NCBI GenBank assembly: GCA_020721385.1
Contig: DYMW01000033.1
Span: 5,512-15,712, forward strand
Direction: 5' to 3'
Source: Sulfurovum sp.
GTDB lineage: Bacteria > Campylobacterota > Campylobacteria > Campylobacterales > Sulfurovaceae
DNA length: 10,201 nucleotides
A program made the translations under genes and the position numbers. The notes under the pieces were generated by a model. It saw only the letters and a program-made list of their open reading frames with translations. It was not told where the DNA came from and did no database searches. Shown piece after piece: positions 1 through 7,171 of the stretch. The first letter of the stretch is position 1; each line of letters begins with the position of its first letter.

Positions 1-1207
1 GTAACATATCTTCTGTGAGGTCAAGAGGGAAACCGAAAGTATCATAAAGTTTAAATGCAATTTCACCATTAAATACATCGTTGGTGTTCTCTAGCTCTTC
101 ATTAAAGAGTTTTATCCCTGCTTCAATGGTATCAAAGAACCGCTCCTCTTCCATTTTCATAGAGGTTTTAATGGATTCGGCTTTATTGTTAAGATAGTCA
201 TACTGCTCACCCATAACCTCAACGAGGGTATCAACCAATTTGTACATAAATGGTTCTCTTAGTCCTAGCAAATACCCATGACGAATGGCACGACGCATGA
301 TTCTTCTTAGAACATATCCTCGCCCTTCTTTGTCAAAGTTGACTCCTTGTGCAAGTAGAAATGAACATGAACGTAAATGGTCGGCAATAACACGGTAAGA
401 GGCAGAATTGTTTGCATTATAATCATAAGCTGTTCCTACCAATTCACCGATTTTGTTTAAGAATGGCATAAATAGGCTAGAGTGGTAGTTGTTTAAAACC
501 CCCTCTTTAATGGCGACAACTCGTTCAAGACCCATACCTGTATCGATACTTGGTTTAGGAAGAGGATTGAGCGTTCCTGTCTCATCACGGTAGTATTGCA
601 TAAAGACCAAGTTCCAAATTTCTAAGAAACGGTCACCATCACCACCCATTTTGTCCTCTTGTGAGTTAAAATGTTCAGCTCCTTGGTCATAAAAAATTTC
701 AGAACAAGGTCCACAAGGTCCCGTGTCACCCATTTGCCAGAAGTTATCAGAATCACCAAAACGAATAATTCTATCAGCAGATATGTGTTTTTTCCACATC
801 TCTTCTGCTTCATCATCACTCTCATGAACGGTTACCCATATCTTTTCAATTGGTAAGTTTAAATATTTTTCATCGGTTACAAATTCCCATGCATACGCAA
901 TCGCTTCTTCTTTAAAGTAGTCTGCAAATGAGAAGTTTCCCAACATTTCAAAGAGGGTATGGTGACGTGCAGTGTACCCAACATTGTCAAGGTCATTGTG
1001 TTTTCCACCCGCTCTTAAACACGTTTGGCTTGAAGTAGCACGAGGAGTAGCAGGAATGGGTGCTTCACCTGTAAAAATATTTTTAAATTGAACCATACCT
1101 GCATTGGTAAACATAAGTGTCGCGTCATCTGGAACAAGTGGAGAACTCTCAATGAGTTCATGTCCTTTGCTTTGAAAATAGTTTAGAAACTCTTGTCTGA
1201 TATCCAT
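1..1207 (-). CDS. alaS: alanyl-tRNA synthetase, N-terminal part (runs off left edge)
   Basis: Class II aminoacyl-tRNA synthetase that activates alanine with ATP and charges tRNA-Ala in the cytosol. The reading frame is open from the ATG at 1207 to the left edge, giving 402 codons of about 850-880 expected; the editing and C-Ala domains lie outside. Visible landmarks are the start MDIRQEFLNYF, the very conserved LRAGGKHNDLDNVG (about residues 64-77), the class II motif 2 region TARHHTLFEMLGNFSF (79-94), DTGPCGPCSE (161-170), motif 3 DTGMGLERVV (222-231), and GRGYVLRRIMRRAIRHG (295-311) leading into the tRNA-recognition helices. The last residues visible are the conserved FKLYDTFGFPLDLTED. It lies 98 bp downstream of the YkuD-domain gene on the same strand, with a candidate promoter in that gap. 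Only a weak GGGA precedes the start, but MDIR matches the family N-terminus. Identification is certain from sequence conservation. Confidence 0.98.
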   Translation of the reverse strand, partial: MDIRQEFLNYFQSKGHELIESSPLVPDDATLMFTNAGMVQFKNIFTGEAPIPATPRATSSQTCLRAGGKHNDLDNVGYTARHHTLFEMLGNFSFADYFKEEAIAYAWEFVTDEKYLNLPIEKIWVTVHESDDEAEEMWKKHISADRIIRFGDSDNFWQMGDTGPCGPCSEIFYDQGAEHFNSQEDKMGGDGDRFLEIWNLVFMQYYRDETGTLNPLPKPSIDTGMGLERVVAIKEGVLNNYHSSLFMPFLNKIGELVGTAYDYNANNSASYRVIADHLRSCSFLLAQGVNFDKEGRGYVLRRIMRRAIRHGYLLGLREPFMYKLVDTLVEVMGEQYDYLNNKAESIKTSMKMEEERFFDTIEAGIKLFNEELENTNDVFNGEIAFKLYDTFGFPLDLTEDML

Positions 1208-1236
1208 AATAAAATCCCGTGTTTTTAATTGTGGAT

Positions 1237-1242
1237 ATTTTA
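1237..1242 (-). promoter_or_regulatory. candidate -10 box for alaS
   Basis: Read on the minus strand, TTTTGGATAAAATATCC lies about 30 nt upstream of the alaS ATG, with TAAAAT as the -10 hexamer and a T-rich stretch just before it, as is common in Campylobacterota promoters that lack a clear -35. The box sits inside a small inverted repeat (TGGATA, TTT, TATCCA; 1232-1246). The same GATAAAATAT string occurs in front of ftsW at 4267-4276, which supports a promoter reading. No experimental support is available. Confidence 0.45.
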
Positions 1243-1305
1243 TCCAAAATGTGGTTATTTTGAGCTAAGAATTTCAGTCAACAGAGTGGAGGGGTCTTTT
1301 CCCAC

Positions 1306-2091
1306 TTATTGATAGGTTTGCATCTCTTGGCGTATATTGGCATAGAGGTCTTTAATCCAAGGGTGTTGATTGGTTAAAATATTGACATTTTTGGTTCTAA
1401 AGTCGACAGGAGCAAGAATTACTTTGGTATTCTTTATACCTACTTTTTCTACCAAATAATAAAGCTCTTCAATACTTTGGTCTCCAATTGGAATACACCC
1501 CACGGTTACATTTTTTCCATGAATCATAATCTCACTACCAAGATTGGTACGTTTCTCTTTTTGTGCCATACGTTTATCAAAATCATTGGGATAATTAAGT
1601 TGCATAGATAGATGAAATTTACTGTTTGGATTTAAGTATCCTATTTTATAAATGCCTTCAGGTATTTGTCGATCTCCTGATTTAAATTTAGGACCTAAAT
1701 GACCTGAAAATGCTGTAAAGGGATAGATACCTATAAAGCTTTTTTGTCCATTTCTCTCTCCCCATACTTCTAAAATTTGTTCATGTTTTAGCCCGATAAT
1801 GGTGAGTTTTTGGGGGTACATAATAAAGTTACTGTCTGCAAGTAGTCGATTTAATCTTTTTTCTGAAGAGAGTTTTTCAGCAACAGGAGAGAGTTTTTCT
1901 ATCACAGGAGGTGTAGGTATTCTGCAGGTTATTTCGGTGGTATTTTTCTCTATGGTAGGTATGATGGGTTTTTCAAGAAAACATTTTTCATAGTAGGGAT
2001 ACCATGTGCTTTTTCCAAAAAAATAGAAAGCTAAAAGTCCCAAGAAAAGTAACATGGTAAAAAGTATAAAATCGAGTATCAATTGTTTCAT
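1306..2091 (-). CDS. membrane-anchored YkuD (L,D-transpeptidase/YafK-like) protein
   Basis: Predicted 261-residue periplasmic enzyme. Residues 4-25 form one hydrophobic signal anchor, followed by a Pro/Glu/Lys-rich linker (about 40-80) and a YkuD-type catalytic domain (about 95-230). Its signature is IMIHGKNVTVGCIPIGD (188-204) with H191 and candidate nucleophile C199. PEGIYKIG (144-151) is the usual PEG-x-Y element of this fold. YkuD enzymes make or cut peptidoglycan bonds at meso-diaminopimelate. The HG-x3-T-x-GC form without an Arg two residues after Cys resembles E. coli YafK/DpaA more than classical transpeptidases (S-H-G-C-x-R). The frame extends 14 codons further up to 2133, inside murG, but the start at 2091 is preferred because AAGGAT lies 7 nt upstream and the signal anchor then begins at once. 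It follows murG with a 13-nt gap, so it is probably co-transcribed with ftsW and murG. Substrate and reaction type cannot be decided here. Confidence 0.85.
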   Translation of the reverse strand: MKQLILDFILFTMLLFLGLLAFYFFGKSTWYPYYEKCFLEKPIIPTIEKNTTEITCRIPTPPVIEKLSPVAEKLSSEKRLNRLLADSNFIMYPQKLTIIGLKHEQILEVWGERNGQKSFIGIYPFTAFSGHLGPKFKSGDRQIPEGIYKIGYLNPNSKFHLSMQLNYPNDFDKRMAQKEKRTNLGSEIMIHGKNVTVGCIPIGDQSIEELYYLVEKVGIKNTKVILAPVDFRTKNVNILTNQHPWIKDLYANIRQEMQTYQ

Positions 2092-2098
2092 AATGAAT

Positions 2099-2104
2099 AT
2101 CCTT
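2099..2104 (-). promoter_or_regulatory. RBS of the YkuD gene, abutting the murG stop
   Basis: AAGGAT on the minus strand directly follows the murG stop codon (TAA at 2105-2107) and lies 7 nt before the ATG at 2091. It decides between this start and the upstream in-frame ATG at 2133, which would lie inside murG and lacks the signal anchor at its N-terminus. The arrangement suggests that ribosomes finishing murG could reinitiate on this gene. Confidence 0.7.
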
Positions 2105-3115
2105 TTATATCTGTTTTTTGAGTAATTGTGCAATTTTTAATGCACCATCTTTTGCGATTATACCTTGAAGTTTTGTACTTTTTGCTTGAAGATTCTCATT
2201 TAAGAGGGCAATAATTTCATTAAGGTTTATTGCCTCTTCTCGCATAATCCATGCAACCTTTTGGTCAGCTAAAAATTTTGCATTATAATATTGGTGGTCC
2301 CCTGCCGCATAAGGGTAGGGAACATAGAGTGTTGGACAAGCAATTGCCGAGAGTTCCCACAGTGTCGAAGCTCCTGAACGGGCAATGGCAAAATCGGCTT
2401 GTTGCATATAGGTAGAAAGTTGCGTTGTAAATCCAAAAACCTCTGCTTCTATGCCCAGTGCTTGATAAGATTTTTGCACCTCTTCAATGTTTCTCTCTCC
2501 TGCTTGATGAATGATTTTAATCCCTTTTTCTTTAAGGATTGGGGCAAGAGAAAGGGCGAGTTTATTAATGGCAACCGCACCTTGTGAACCACCTAAAAAA
2601 ATAATGGTTTTAATGGTTTGTCGAATATGTGATTTTTCAAAAAACTCTTTTTTAACAGGATAGGCATGAATAGGGCTTTGAGGTTCATAGGAAGAGATAA
2701 ATGCTTTGGCATAAGGACGTAACACTTTATTGAGTGACCCAATGGAGGCATTTTGTTCATGAATTACGAGGGGGATACCCAAGAGTTTGGCAGCAAAAGA
2801 GGTAGGTGCGGCTGAAAACCCACCCACACAAAAAACCACTTTGGCATGAGACTCTTTGAGAATTTTTCGAGCTTTTAAGGTGGCATTAATGAGCATAAAA
2901 ATGGATTTTATTTTACCTAAAAATCCTTGATTTACAACACCTTGGGTGGGTAAAAAATGGGTTGATTGAAATTGTGTATCGTGTTCAAACCATGCTCTGT
3001 CTTGTCCTTTGGTTGAACCAATATAGACCAATGTTTTATCAAGAAGCTCTTCTTTAACCGCTTTGATAATGGCAAGGTGTCCACCTGTGCCACCACCTGT
3101 CATGACAATGCTCAT
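2105..3115 (-). CDS. murG: UDP-GlcNAc:undecaprenyl-PP-MurNAc-pentapeptide GlcNAc transferase
   Basis: MurG adds GlcNAc from UDP-GlcNAc to lipid I, giving lipid II on the inner face of the cytoplasmic membrane. It has 336 residues, slightly shorter than the E. coli enzyme (355). The N-terminal domain opens with the glycine-rich loop GGGTGGH (7-13). IHEQNASIGSLNKVLRPYA matches the family's IHEQNA element in the acceptor domain. The C-terminal GT-B domain shows FLGGSQGA and the sugar-nucleotide site ARSGASTLWELSAIACPTLY followed by VPYPYAAGDHQYYNA. The usual Pro-Ala after GGTGGH is replaced by Leu-Ala. The start overlaps the ftsW stop by 4 nt (ATGA) and has a strong AAGGAG (3122-3127) 6 nt upstream. 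It sits between the lipid II polymerase gene ftsW and a YkuD cell-wall gene, consistent with a peptidoglycan operon. Confidence 0.97.
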   Translation of the reverse strand: MSIVMTGGGTGGHLAIIKAVKEELLDKTLVYIGSTKGQDRAWFEHDTQFQSTHFLPTQGVVNQGFLGKIKSIFMLINATLKARKILKESHAKVVFCVGGFSAAPTSFAAKLLGIPLVIHEQNASIGSLNKVLRPYAKAFISSYEPQSPIHAYPVKKEFFEKSHIRQTIKTIIFLGGSQGAVAINKLALSLAPILKEKGIKIIHQAGERNIEEVQKSYQALGIEAEVFGFTTQLSTYMQQADFAIARSGASTLWELSAIACPTLYVPYPYAAGDHQYYNAKFLADQKVAWIMREEAINLNEIIALLNENLQAKSTKLQGIIAKDGALKIAQLLKKQI

Positions 3116-4236
3116 GATTGACTCCTTTGAACTTTTTTAGAAATCATTAAAACAAGACCAATACTGATGGATGAAGCAATCACTTGTGAGCCACCATAAC
3201 TTAAAAATGGAACAGCAATCCCTTTAATGGGTGTAATCCCTGCAATTCCAAAACTGTTAATCAAAAATGAGAAGGTTATAAGCAAGGCAGCTCCCACACA
3301 AAAGAGGTAATAGGTTGGATTGTTAATTTTACCAGCAATTTTAAAAATGCGGTAGATAATAAAAAGCATCAATCCTACTACCCCTACAATGGCAAAAAAT
3401 CCAAGCTCTTCCGCAATCCCTGCAAGAACAAAGTCGGTATTGACTTCAGATAGGAAACCCAGTTTGTATTGACCATTGCCAATACCTGTTCCCCAAAATC
3501 CTCCATGATGAATGGCATCTAAAGAGTTGGAAATTTGATAGGTCTCTAGCCTATTGGCCGAGTTGTCAAAAGAGAGAAACCAATCTTTGATTCTTTTGAT
3601 TCTATGAGGTTGGGTAACAATAAGCAGAATAAAGCTGGTTAGACCTAGCCCTGCCAACATAAAGAAGAATCGAAAACTGCTTCCTACCAAAATAAAGAGT
3701 ACCAATAAGGTAGCAGAGAGTACCACTGTTTGTCCCAAATCTTTTTGAAATACAGCAATGAGTAAAGTACTTAAAATTAAAATACTTACATAAGGAATAA
3801 AAACTTTTATTTCATCTTTTAGACGCATTTCACCCAAAGGTAAACGGGTACGCACCAATGACCATGAAATAAACATAATAAAACCCACCTTGTAAAATTC
3901 CACAGGGGTAATCGAGGTGGCACCAAGGTTTATCCAACGCTTTGCACCTCCAATGTTGTGTACATAACTTTCAGGGAGTAGAGGCATACTCAATAAAATA
4001 ATGAGAAAAGTAACAAAGAGTATCATGCCAATCGGTTTAAACCATCGGTCTGCTTCCAGTTTGCTCAACACTATTATTAATATGATACCAATAATAACCG
4101 CAATCAGTTGTCGTATAAAAAAATGGGAATCGGGAAAGTGATATTGCATGACAGCATAGCTAGAGAGAGAGTAACTCATTACTAGCCCTAAGATTAAGAG
4201 GATAACAGTGGCACCAAATAACGGTTTATCAATCAT
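3112..4236 (-). CDS. ftsW: SEDS-family lipid II polymerase FtsW
   Basis: Polytopic membrane protein of 374 residues with about ten hydrophobic segments. It belongs to the FtsW/RodA/SpoVE (SEDS) family, which polymerises lipid II into glycan strands together with a class B PBP. Signature stretches are GGAKRWINLG (96-105), FQKDLGQ (163-169), GIGNGQYKLGFLSEVNTDFVLAGIAEELG (251-279) with D268 at the position of the catalytic Asp of the family, and VPFLSYGGS (342-350). The usual Pro-Ser-Glu after RWINLG is Pro-Val-Glu (111-113). It is assigned to FtsW rather than RodA because murG follows with a 4-nt overlap and an FtsI-type PBP is encoded divergently 94 bp away. The RBS is weak (AAGAAT), but the N-terminus MIDKPLFGATVILL fits the first membrane helix. 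A candidate -10 lies at 4269-4274. Confidence 0.95.
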   Translation of the reverse strand: MIDKPLFGATVILLILGLVMSYSLSSYAVMQYHFPDSHFFIRQLIAVIIGIILIIVLSKLEADRWFKPIGMILFVTFLIILLSMPLLPESYVHNIGGAKRWINLGATSITPVEFYKVGFIMFISWSLVRTRLPLGEMRLKDEIKVFIPYVSILILSTLLIAVFQKDLGQTVVLSATLLVLFILVGSSFRFFFMLAGLGLTSFILLIVTQPHRIKRIKDWFLSFDNSANRLETYQISNSLDAIHHGGFWGTGIGNGQYKLGFLSEVNTDFVLAGIAEELGFFAIVGVVGLMLFIIYRIFKIAGKINNPTYYLFCVGAALLITFSFLINSFGIAGITPIKGIAVPFLSYGGSQVIASSISIGLVLMISKKVQRSQS

Positions 4237-4268
4237 ATTAAATATTCTTTTTATAGTTAGTTAATGAT

Positions 4269-4274
4269 ATTTTA
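4269..4274 (-). promoter_or_regulatory. candidate -10 box for ftsW-murG-YkuD unit
   Basis: On the minus strand TTTTGATAAAATATC precedes ftsW by about 33 nt, with TAAAAT as the hexamer. It shares GATAAAATAT with the alaS candidate. Only about 23 bp separate it from the opposite-facing -10 of the ftsI unit, so any -35 contacts of the two promoters would overlap. Confidence 0.45.
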
Positions 4275-4297
4275 TCAAAACTTTTTGTAAAAGATAG

Positions 4298-4303
4298 TAA
4301 AAT
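4298..4303 (+). promoter_or_regulatory. candidate -10 box for ftsI unit
   Basis: TAAAAT within CTTTTTGTAAAAGATAGTAAAATTG lies 27 nt upstream of the ftsI start and is preceded by a T-rich tract (4282-4286), as in many Campylobacterota promoters. No good -35 hexamer is visible. An AGAGGA ribosome binding site (4321-4326) follows, 4 nt before the ATG. Confidence 0.4.
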
Positions 4304-4330
4304 TGCGGGGAACATAGAACAGAGGACAAT

Positions 4331-6223
4331 ATGCCAGAAACAGAAAATAGAATTATTCGGTATCGTAGTGCCATATTGCTTAGTATCTTTATCACTATAT
4401 CCGTTTTACTTTTTATATTCCTTATTACCATATTACGAACCATTCATTCAGACCGTTCAACTGAAAATAATTTTATAACCATTGAAAATAAAGCCATTAG
4501 AGGAAAAATTATTTCAGCCGATGATTATGTGGTCGCTTTTTCCCAAAAACAGTTTAGAGCAGAAGTGAATACATTGAGTATTGATCCTAAGAAAACAGAT
4601 TTGTTTATTAATCTTTTTAGTATCTACAGTGGATTAAGTCAACAAGAGGTTAAAAGTAAATTTGTTAAAAATGGAAAAAACATTCGTGGACGTATTGTTT
4701 TATGCAAAAATTTGGATGTACGTTTGGCAAGTGATTTAAAATCATTGAGCTATAAGATGAGCAAATTGGGTATTTTTAAACCATTGGATATCAATAAGCC
4801 TCATTTGGTCTATGGGTTGGACATTTTACCAACAAGTGAGAGTCGATATTTTCCTCATCAAGACCTTTTAACCCCTGTGGTTGGGTATATGCAAACCAAA
4901 GAGCTAAATGAAGGGTATAGAATTCCTATTGGAATTAAAGGTTTAGAGAAAGCGTATATGGCTTATTTGGAACCTGAAACGGATGGTGTTGTTAAAGGGA
5001 AACGGGATGTTTTAGGTACAGTGGTATTGAATAGAAAGAGCATTGAGGTTGAACGGGTTGATGGGATGGACATACACCTCAATATTCCTTTGGATTTTCA
5101 GCACAGTGTTGAAAAGGTACTCGATGAGATGAAAGAGCAAATCGCAGCACAAGAGGTAATGGTAGCAGTAATGGACTCCTCTACTGGAAAACTACTCTCT
5201 TTGGCAAGTTCTGCACGATTTAATCCTGAACATATTCGCTCCCAAGATGTGGATGCCTTAAATCCTAATTTTTCAGAATATCTTTATGAACCAGGTTCGG
5301 TTATTAAGCCATTGACCCTTGCCATTGCTTTAGACAACAATAAAGTAAAAATGGATGAGGTCATTCCTTTGGGGGGAAAATATCGGGTCAATAGAAAGTA
5401 CACGATTAGTGATGATGACTATTTTAAAGAGTTAACACCCAAAGATATTGTGGCTTACTCTTCCAATATTGGAATTGCTAAAATAGCATGGAGACTTTCA
5501 GGTAAAGAGCTTTATGATGGTTGGCGTAATTTTGGATTGGGACAACGCAGTGGAATTGACCTCTCTATTGAGTTGTCGGGTCGAATTCAACCTCCCTATC
5601 TGTTGGAATCTAAAACGTATAGTGGAAACAGTGCCTATGGGTACAGTATGTTTGTGAGCTTTTTACAGTTGTTAAAAGCCTATAGTGCCTTTAACAATAA
5701 TGGTGTAGCCGTAACGCCAAAGATTGTAGATTATCTCTCTGACCACAACAATAATCAGTACGATGTGCATACCGAAGTAGATTCACTACAAGCGTGTTCG
5801 GCACAAACCGCAAGTATTATTCATGATGTGTTAATTGCAACGGTTACACGAGGAACAGGAACTTCTGCCCAATATGATGGTTTGGAGGTTGGTGGAAAAA
5901 CAGGAACAGCACACATTGCCCATAAGGGGAAATATATTGAAGAGTATCACAGTAATTTTGTGGGTTTTGCAAATGATAAATTAGGACATAAGTATACCGT
6001 TGGGGTTTTTGTTATTAAACCTAAAAAGGTCTATTTTGGCTCACACACAGCAGCCCCAACTTTTCAAAAAGTGGTAGAACAGATGGTTAAATATAAGTAT
6101 TTGGTGGTCGATGAAGCCTTGGCAAAAACAGATCTTGCCCAACGTGAGGTTGTTCGTAAGCAGAAACATGATGCTTATGTGAGAAAAATTCAAGCTTACA
6201 ATAAGGCACATGGGATAGAATAA
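4331..6223 (+). CDS. ftsI: class B penicillin-binding protein, FtsI (PBP3) type
   Basis: Peptidoglycan D,D-transpeptidase of 630 residues that cross-links septal peptidoglycan in the periplasm. It has a short cytoplasmic N-terminus, one membrane helix (about 13-36), a dimerisation/pedestal region beginning with RGKIIS (57-62), and the transpeptidase domain (about 270-585). All three active-site motifs are present: S323-V-I-K326 in EPGSVIKP with the acylated serine, S377-S-N379, and K523-T-G-T526 in VGGKTGTAH. AAPTF (574-578) marks the domain end. A charged tail of about 45 residues follows, rich in Lys, Glu and Gln. FtsI rather than PBP2/MrdA is favoured by the RGKI/EPGS style and the ftsW-murG neighbours, although many annotations simply say penicillin-binding protein 2. 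It is transcribed divergently from ftsW and followed 17 bp later by a lipoprotein gene. The AGAGGA site supports the start; the next ATG is far inside the pedestal. Confidence 0.94.
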   Translation: MPETENRIIRYRSAILLSIFITISVLLFIFLITILRTIHSDRSTENNFITIENKAIRGKIISADDYVVAFSQKQFRAEVNTLSIDPKKTDLFINLFSIYSGLSQQEVKSKFVKNGKNIRGRIVLCKNLDVRLASDLKSLSYKMSKLGIFKPLDINKPHLVYGLDILPTSESRYFPHQDLLTPVVGYMQTKELNEGYRIPIGIKGLEKAYMAYLEPETDGVVKGKRDVLGTVVLNRKSIEVERVDGMDIHLNIPLDFQHSVEKVLDEMKEQIAAQEVMVAVMDSSTGKLLSLASSARFNPEHIRSQDVDALNPNFSEYLYEPGSVIKPLTLAIALDNNKVKMDEVIPLGGKYRVNRKYTISDDDYFKELTPKDIVAYSSNIGIAKIAWRLSGKELYDGWRNFGLGQRSGIDLSIELSGRIQPPYLLESKTYSGNSAYGYSMFVSFLQLLKAYSAFNNNGVAVTPKIVDYLSDHNNNQYDVHTEVDSLQACSAQTASIIHDVLIATVTRGTGTSAQYDGLEVGGKTGTAHIAHKGKYIEEYHSNFVGFANDKLGHKYTVGVFVIKPKKVYFGSHTAAPTFQKVVEQMVKYKYLVVDEALAKTDLAQREVVRKQKHDAYVRKIQAYNKAHGIE

Positions 6224-6231
6224 TCAAAATT

Positions 6232-6237
6232 AAGGAG
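6232..6237 (+). promoter_or_regulatory. RBS AAGGAG with two possible starts
   Basis: A strong AAGGAG lies between ftsI and the lipoprotein gene. It is only 3 nt from the ATG at 6241 but 6 nt from the in-frame GTG at 6244. The more usual spacing favours GTG, while codon preference favours ATG. The mature lipoprotein is the same either way because the signal peptide is removed. Confidence 0.6.
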
Positions 6238-6240
6238 TTA

Positions 6241-6798
6241 ATGGTGTTTAAAAAAATATTAAGTATGGTTGTATTAGCGGGTTTATTTACTGGTTGGTTA
6301 GCAGGTTGTGTGGGTGTTGACCCAGAAGGTAGAGGCTATTCTGTAGCGGTACCAATGGCAATGATTAATTCGACATTAGCCAAGCAATTCCCTTTAAAAG
6401 AGGAGCGTAGTTTAGGAACATTAAGTATCTCTAATCCTAATGTTTTAGGACAACAAGGTAGTAATAAATTGGGTGTTGGAACAGCATTTAAGTTTACAAA
6501 CTTTTTGATTCCCAATGGTATTGGTGGAAATTTACAACTCTCTAGCGGGGTACGTTATGATTCTAATACTAAAAATTTGTATTTAGCAGACCCAATGGTA
6601 GAAGAGCTAAAGTTTCAAGATTTTTCTTTGTCGCAATATTTAACCGAAGACATGAAACGCTCTATTGGTCTGATTATTGCTGAAGTGATGGCTCAAAAAC
6701 CAATTTATAACATTCAACAAAAAGCAGGAATGGGTGCAGGATTTGTTAAAGGTATTGATGTACGTGACGGACAAGTCTTTTTAACTTTTGGATTGTAA
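6241..6798 (+). CDS. DUF1439/YceB-like lipoprotein
   Basis: Small lipoprotein of 185 residues, or 184 if translation starts at the GTG at 6244. The signal peptide has a Lys-Lys n-region, a hydrophobic core (about 6-19) and a clear lipobox L20-A-G-C23; C23 would carry the lipid. Residues after Cys (Val-Gly, no Asp at +2) do not suggest inner-membrane retention, so the outer membrane is a reasonable guess. The mature part begins YSVAVPMAMINSTLAKQFP and continues with alternating short strands (GTLSISNPNV, GVGTAFKFTNFLIP, GNLQLSSGVRYD, NLYLADPMVEELKF) and an ending VRDGQVFLTFGL. This pattern resembles the DUF1439 family typified by E. coli YceB, whose function is not established. It lies 17 bp after ftsI and 3 bp before dgkA, so it is probably co-transcribed with both. 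The family assignment is from pattern memory, not a search. Confidence 0.8.
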   Translation: MVFKKILSMVVLAGLFTGWLAGCVGVDPEGRGYSVAVPMAMINSTLAKQFPLKEERSLGTLSISNPNVLGQQGSNKLGVGTAFKFTNFLIPNGIGGNLQLSSGVRYDSNTKNLYLADPMVEELKFQDFSLSQYLTEDMKRSIGLIIAEVMAQKPIYNIQQKAGMGAGFVKGIDVRDGQVFLTFGL

Positions 6799-6801
6799 GT
6801 T

Positions 6802-7161
6802 ATGAACAATAAACCAAAATATACGATTTTTAAAAATGCCTCTTATGCATGGGATGGATTGATTCACGCCATGAAAACTGAGACGTCATTTAAAATAGAA
6901 CTCGCTGTTGCGGTAGTTTTTTTCCCATTGGTATACTTTTTACCATTGCTGTTAATCTATAAATTGGTTTTGGTGATTACCTATTTTATTATTATGATAG
7001 CAGAGTTACTCAACTCTGCCATTGAAAATGTGGTTGATTTGGTCACCTATGAAAAACATCCTCTAGCCAAATCGGCCAAAGATATTGGAGCAACTGCAGT
7101 ACTCTTTTCGGTTATTTTACACCTACTTTGTTGGGTGGTTATTGGGATTGATTATTTGTAA
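6802..7161 (+). CDS. dgkA: diacylglycerol kinase (prokaryotic DgkA type)
   Basis: Integral membrane kinase of 119 residues (E. coli 122) that phosphorylates diacylglycerol with ATP, returning it to phosphatidic acid for lipid synthesis. It has an amphipathic N-terminus (FKNASYAWDGLIHAMKTETSFKIE) and three membrane helices at about 33-47, 51-68 and 96-117. The signature AELLNSAIENVVDLV (67-81) supplies E68, N71 and E75, and AKDIGATAV (92-100) supplies K93 and D94. These match the active-site residues known for E. coli DgkA, and E27 and E33 are also kept. The Gram-positive branch of this family is undecaprenol kinase. The sequence looks proteobacterial, so diacylglycerol is preferred, though the peptidoglycan neighbourhood makes the lipid substrate worth keeping open. 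It starts 3 nt after the lipoprotein stop without a strong RBS, suggesting coupling, and converges on the yihY-like gene. Confidence 0.95.
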   Translation: MNNKPKYTIFKNASYAWDGLIHAMKTETSFKIELAVAVVFFPLVYFLPLLLIYKLVLVITYFIIMIAELLNSAIENVVDLVTYEKHPLAKSAKDIGATAVLFSVILHLLCWVVIGIDYL

Positions 7162-7171
7162 GTAATGAACC

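Noticed and set aside
1286..1305. Possible terminator hairpin just after the YkuD gene (GTGG and CCAC arms around an A/C-rich loop)
   Set aside because: The stem has only four or five pairs including a wobble, and no run of T follows on the minus strand.
2092..2133. Upstream in-frame ATG adding 14 residues to the YkuD protein
   Set aside because: It lies inside the end of murG, has no ribosome binding site and puts a charged stretch before the signal anchor. The ATG at 2091 has AAGGAT at proper spacing.
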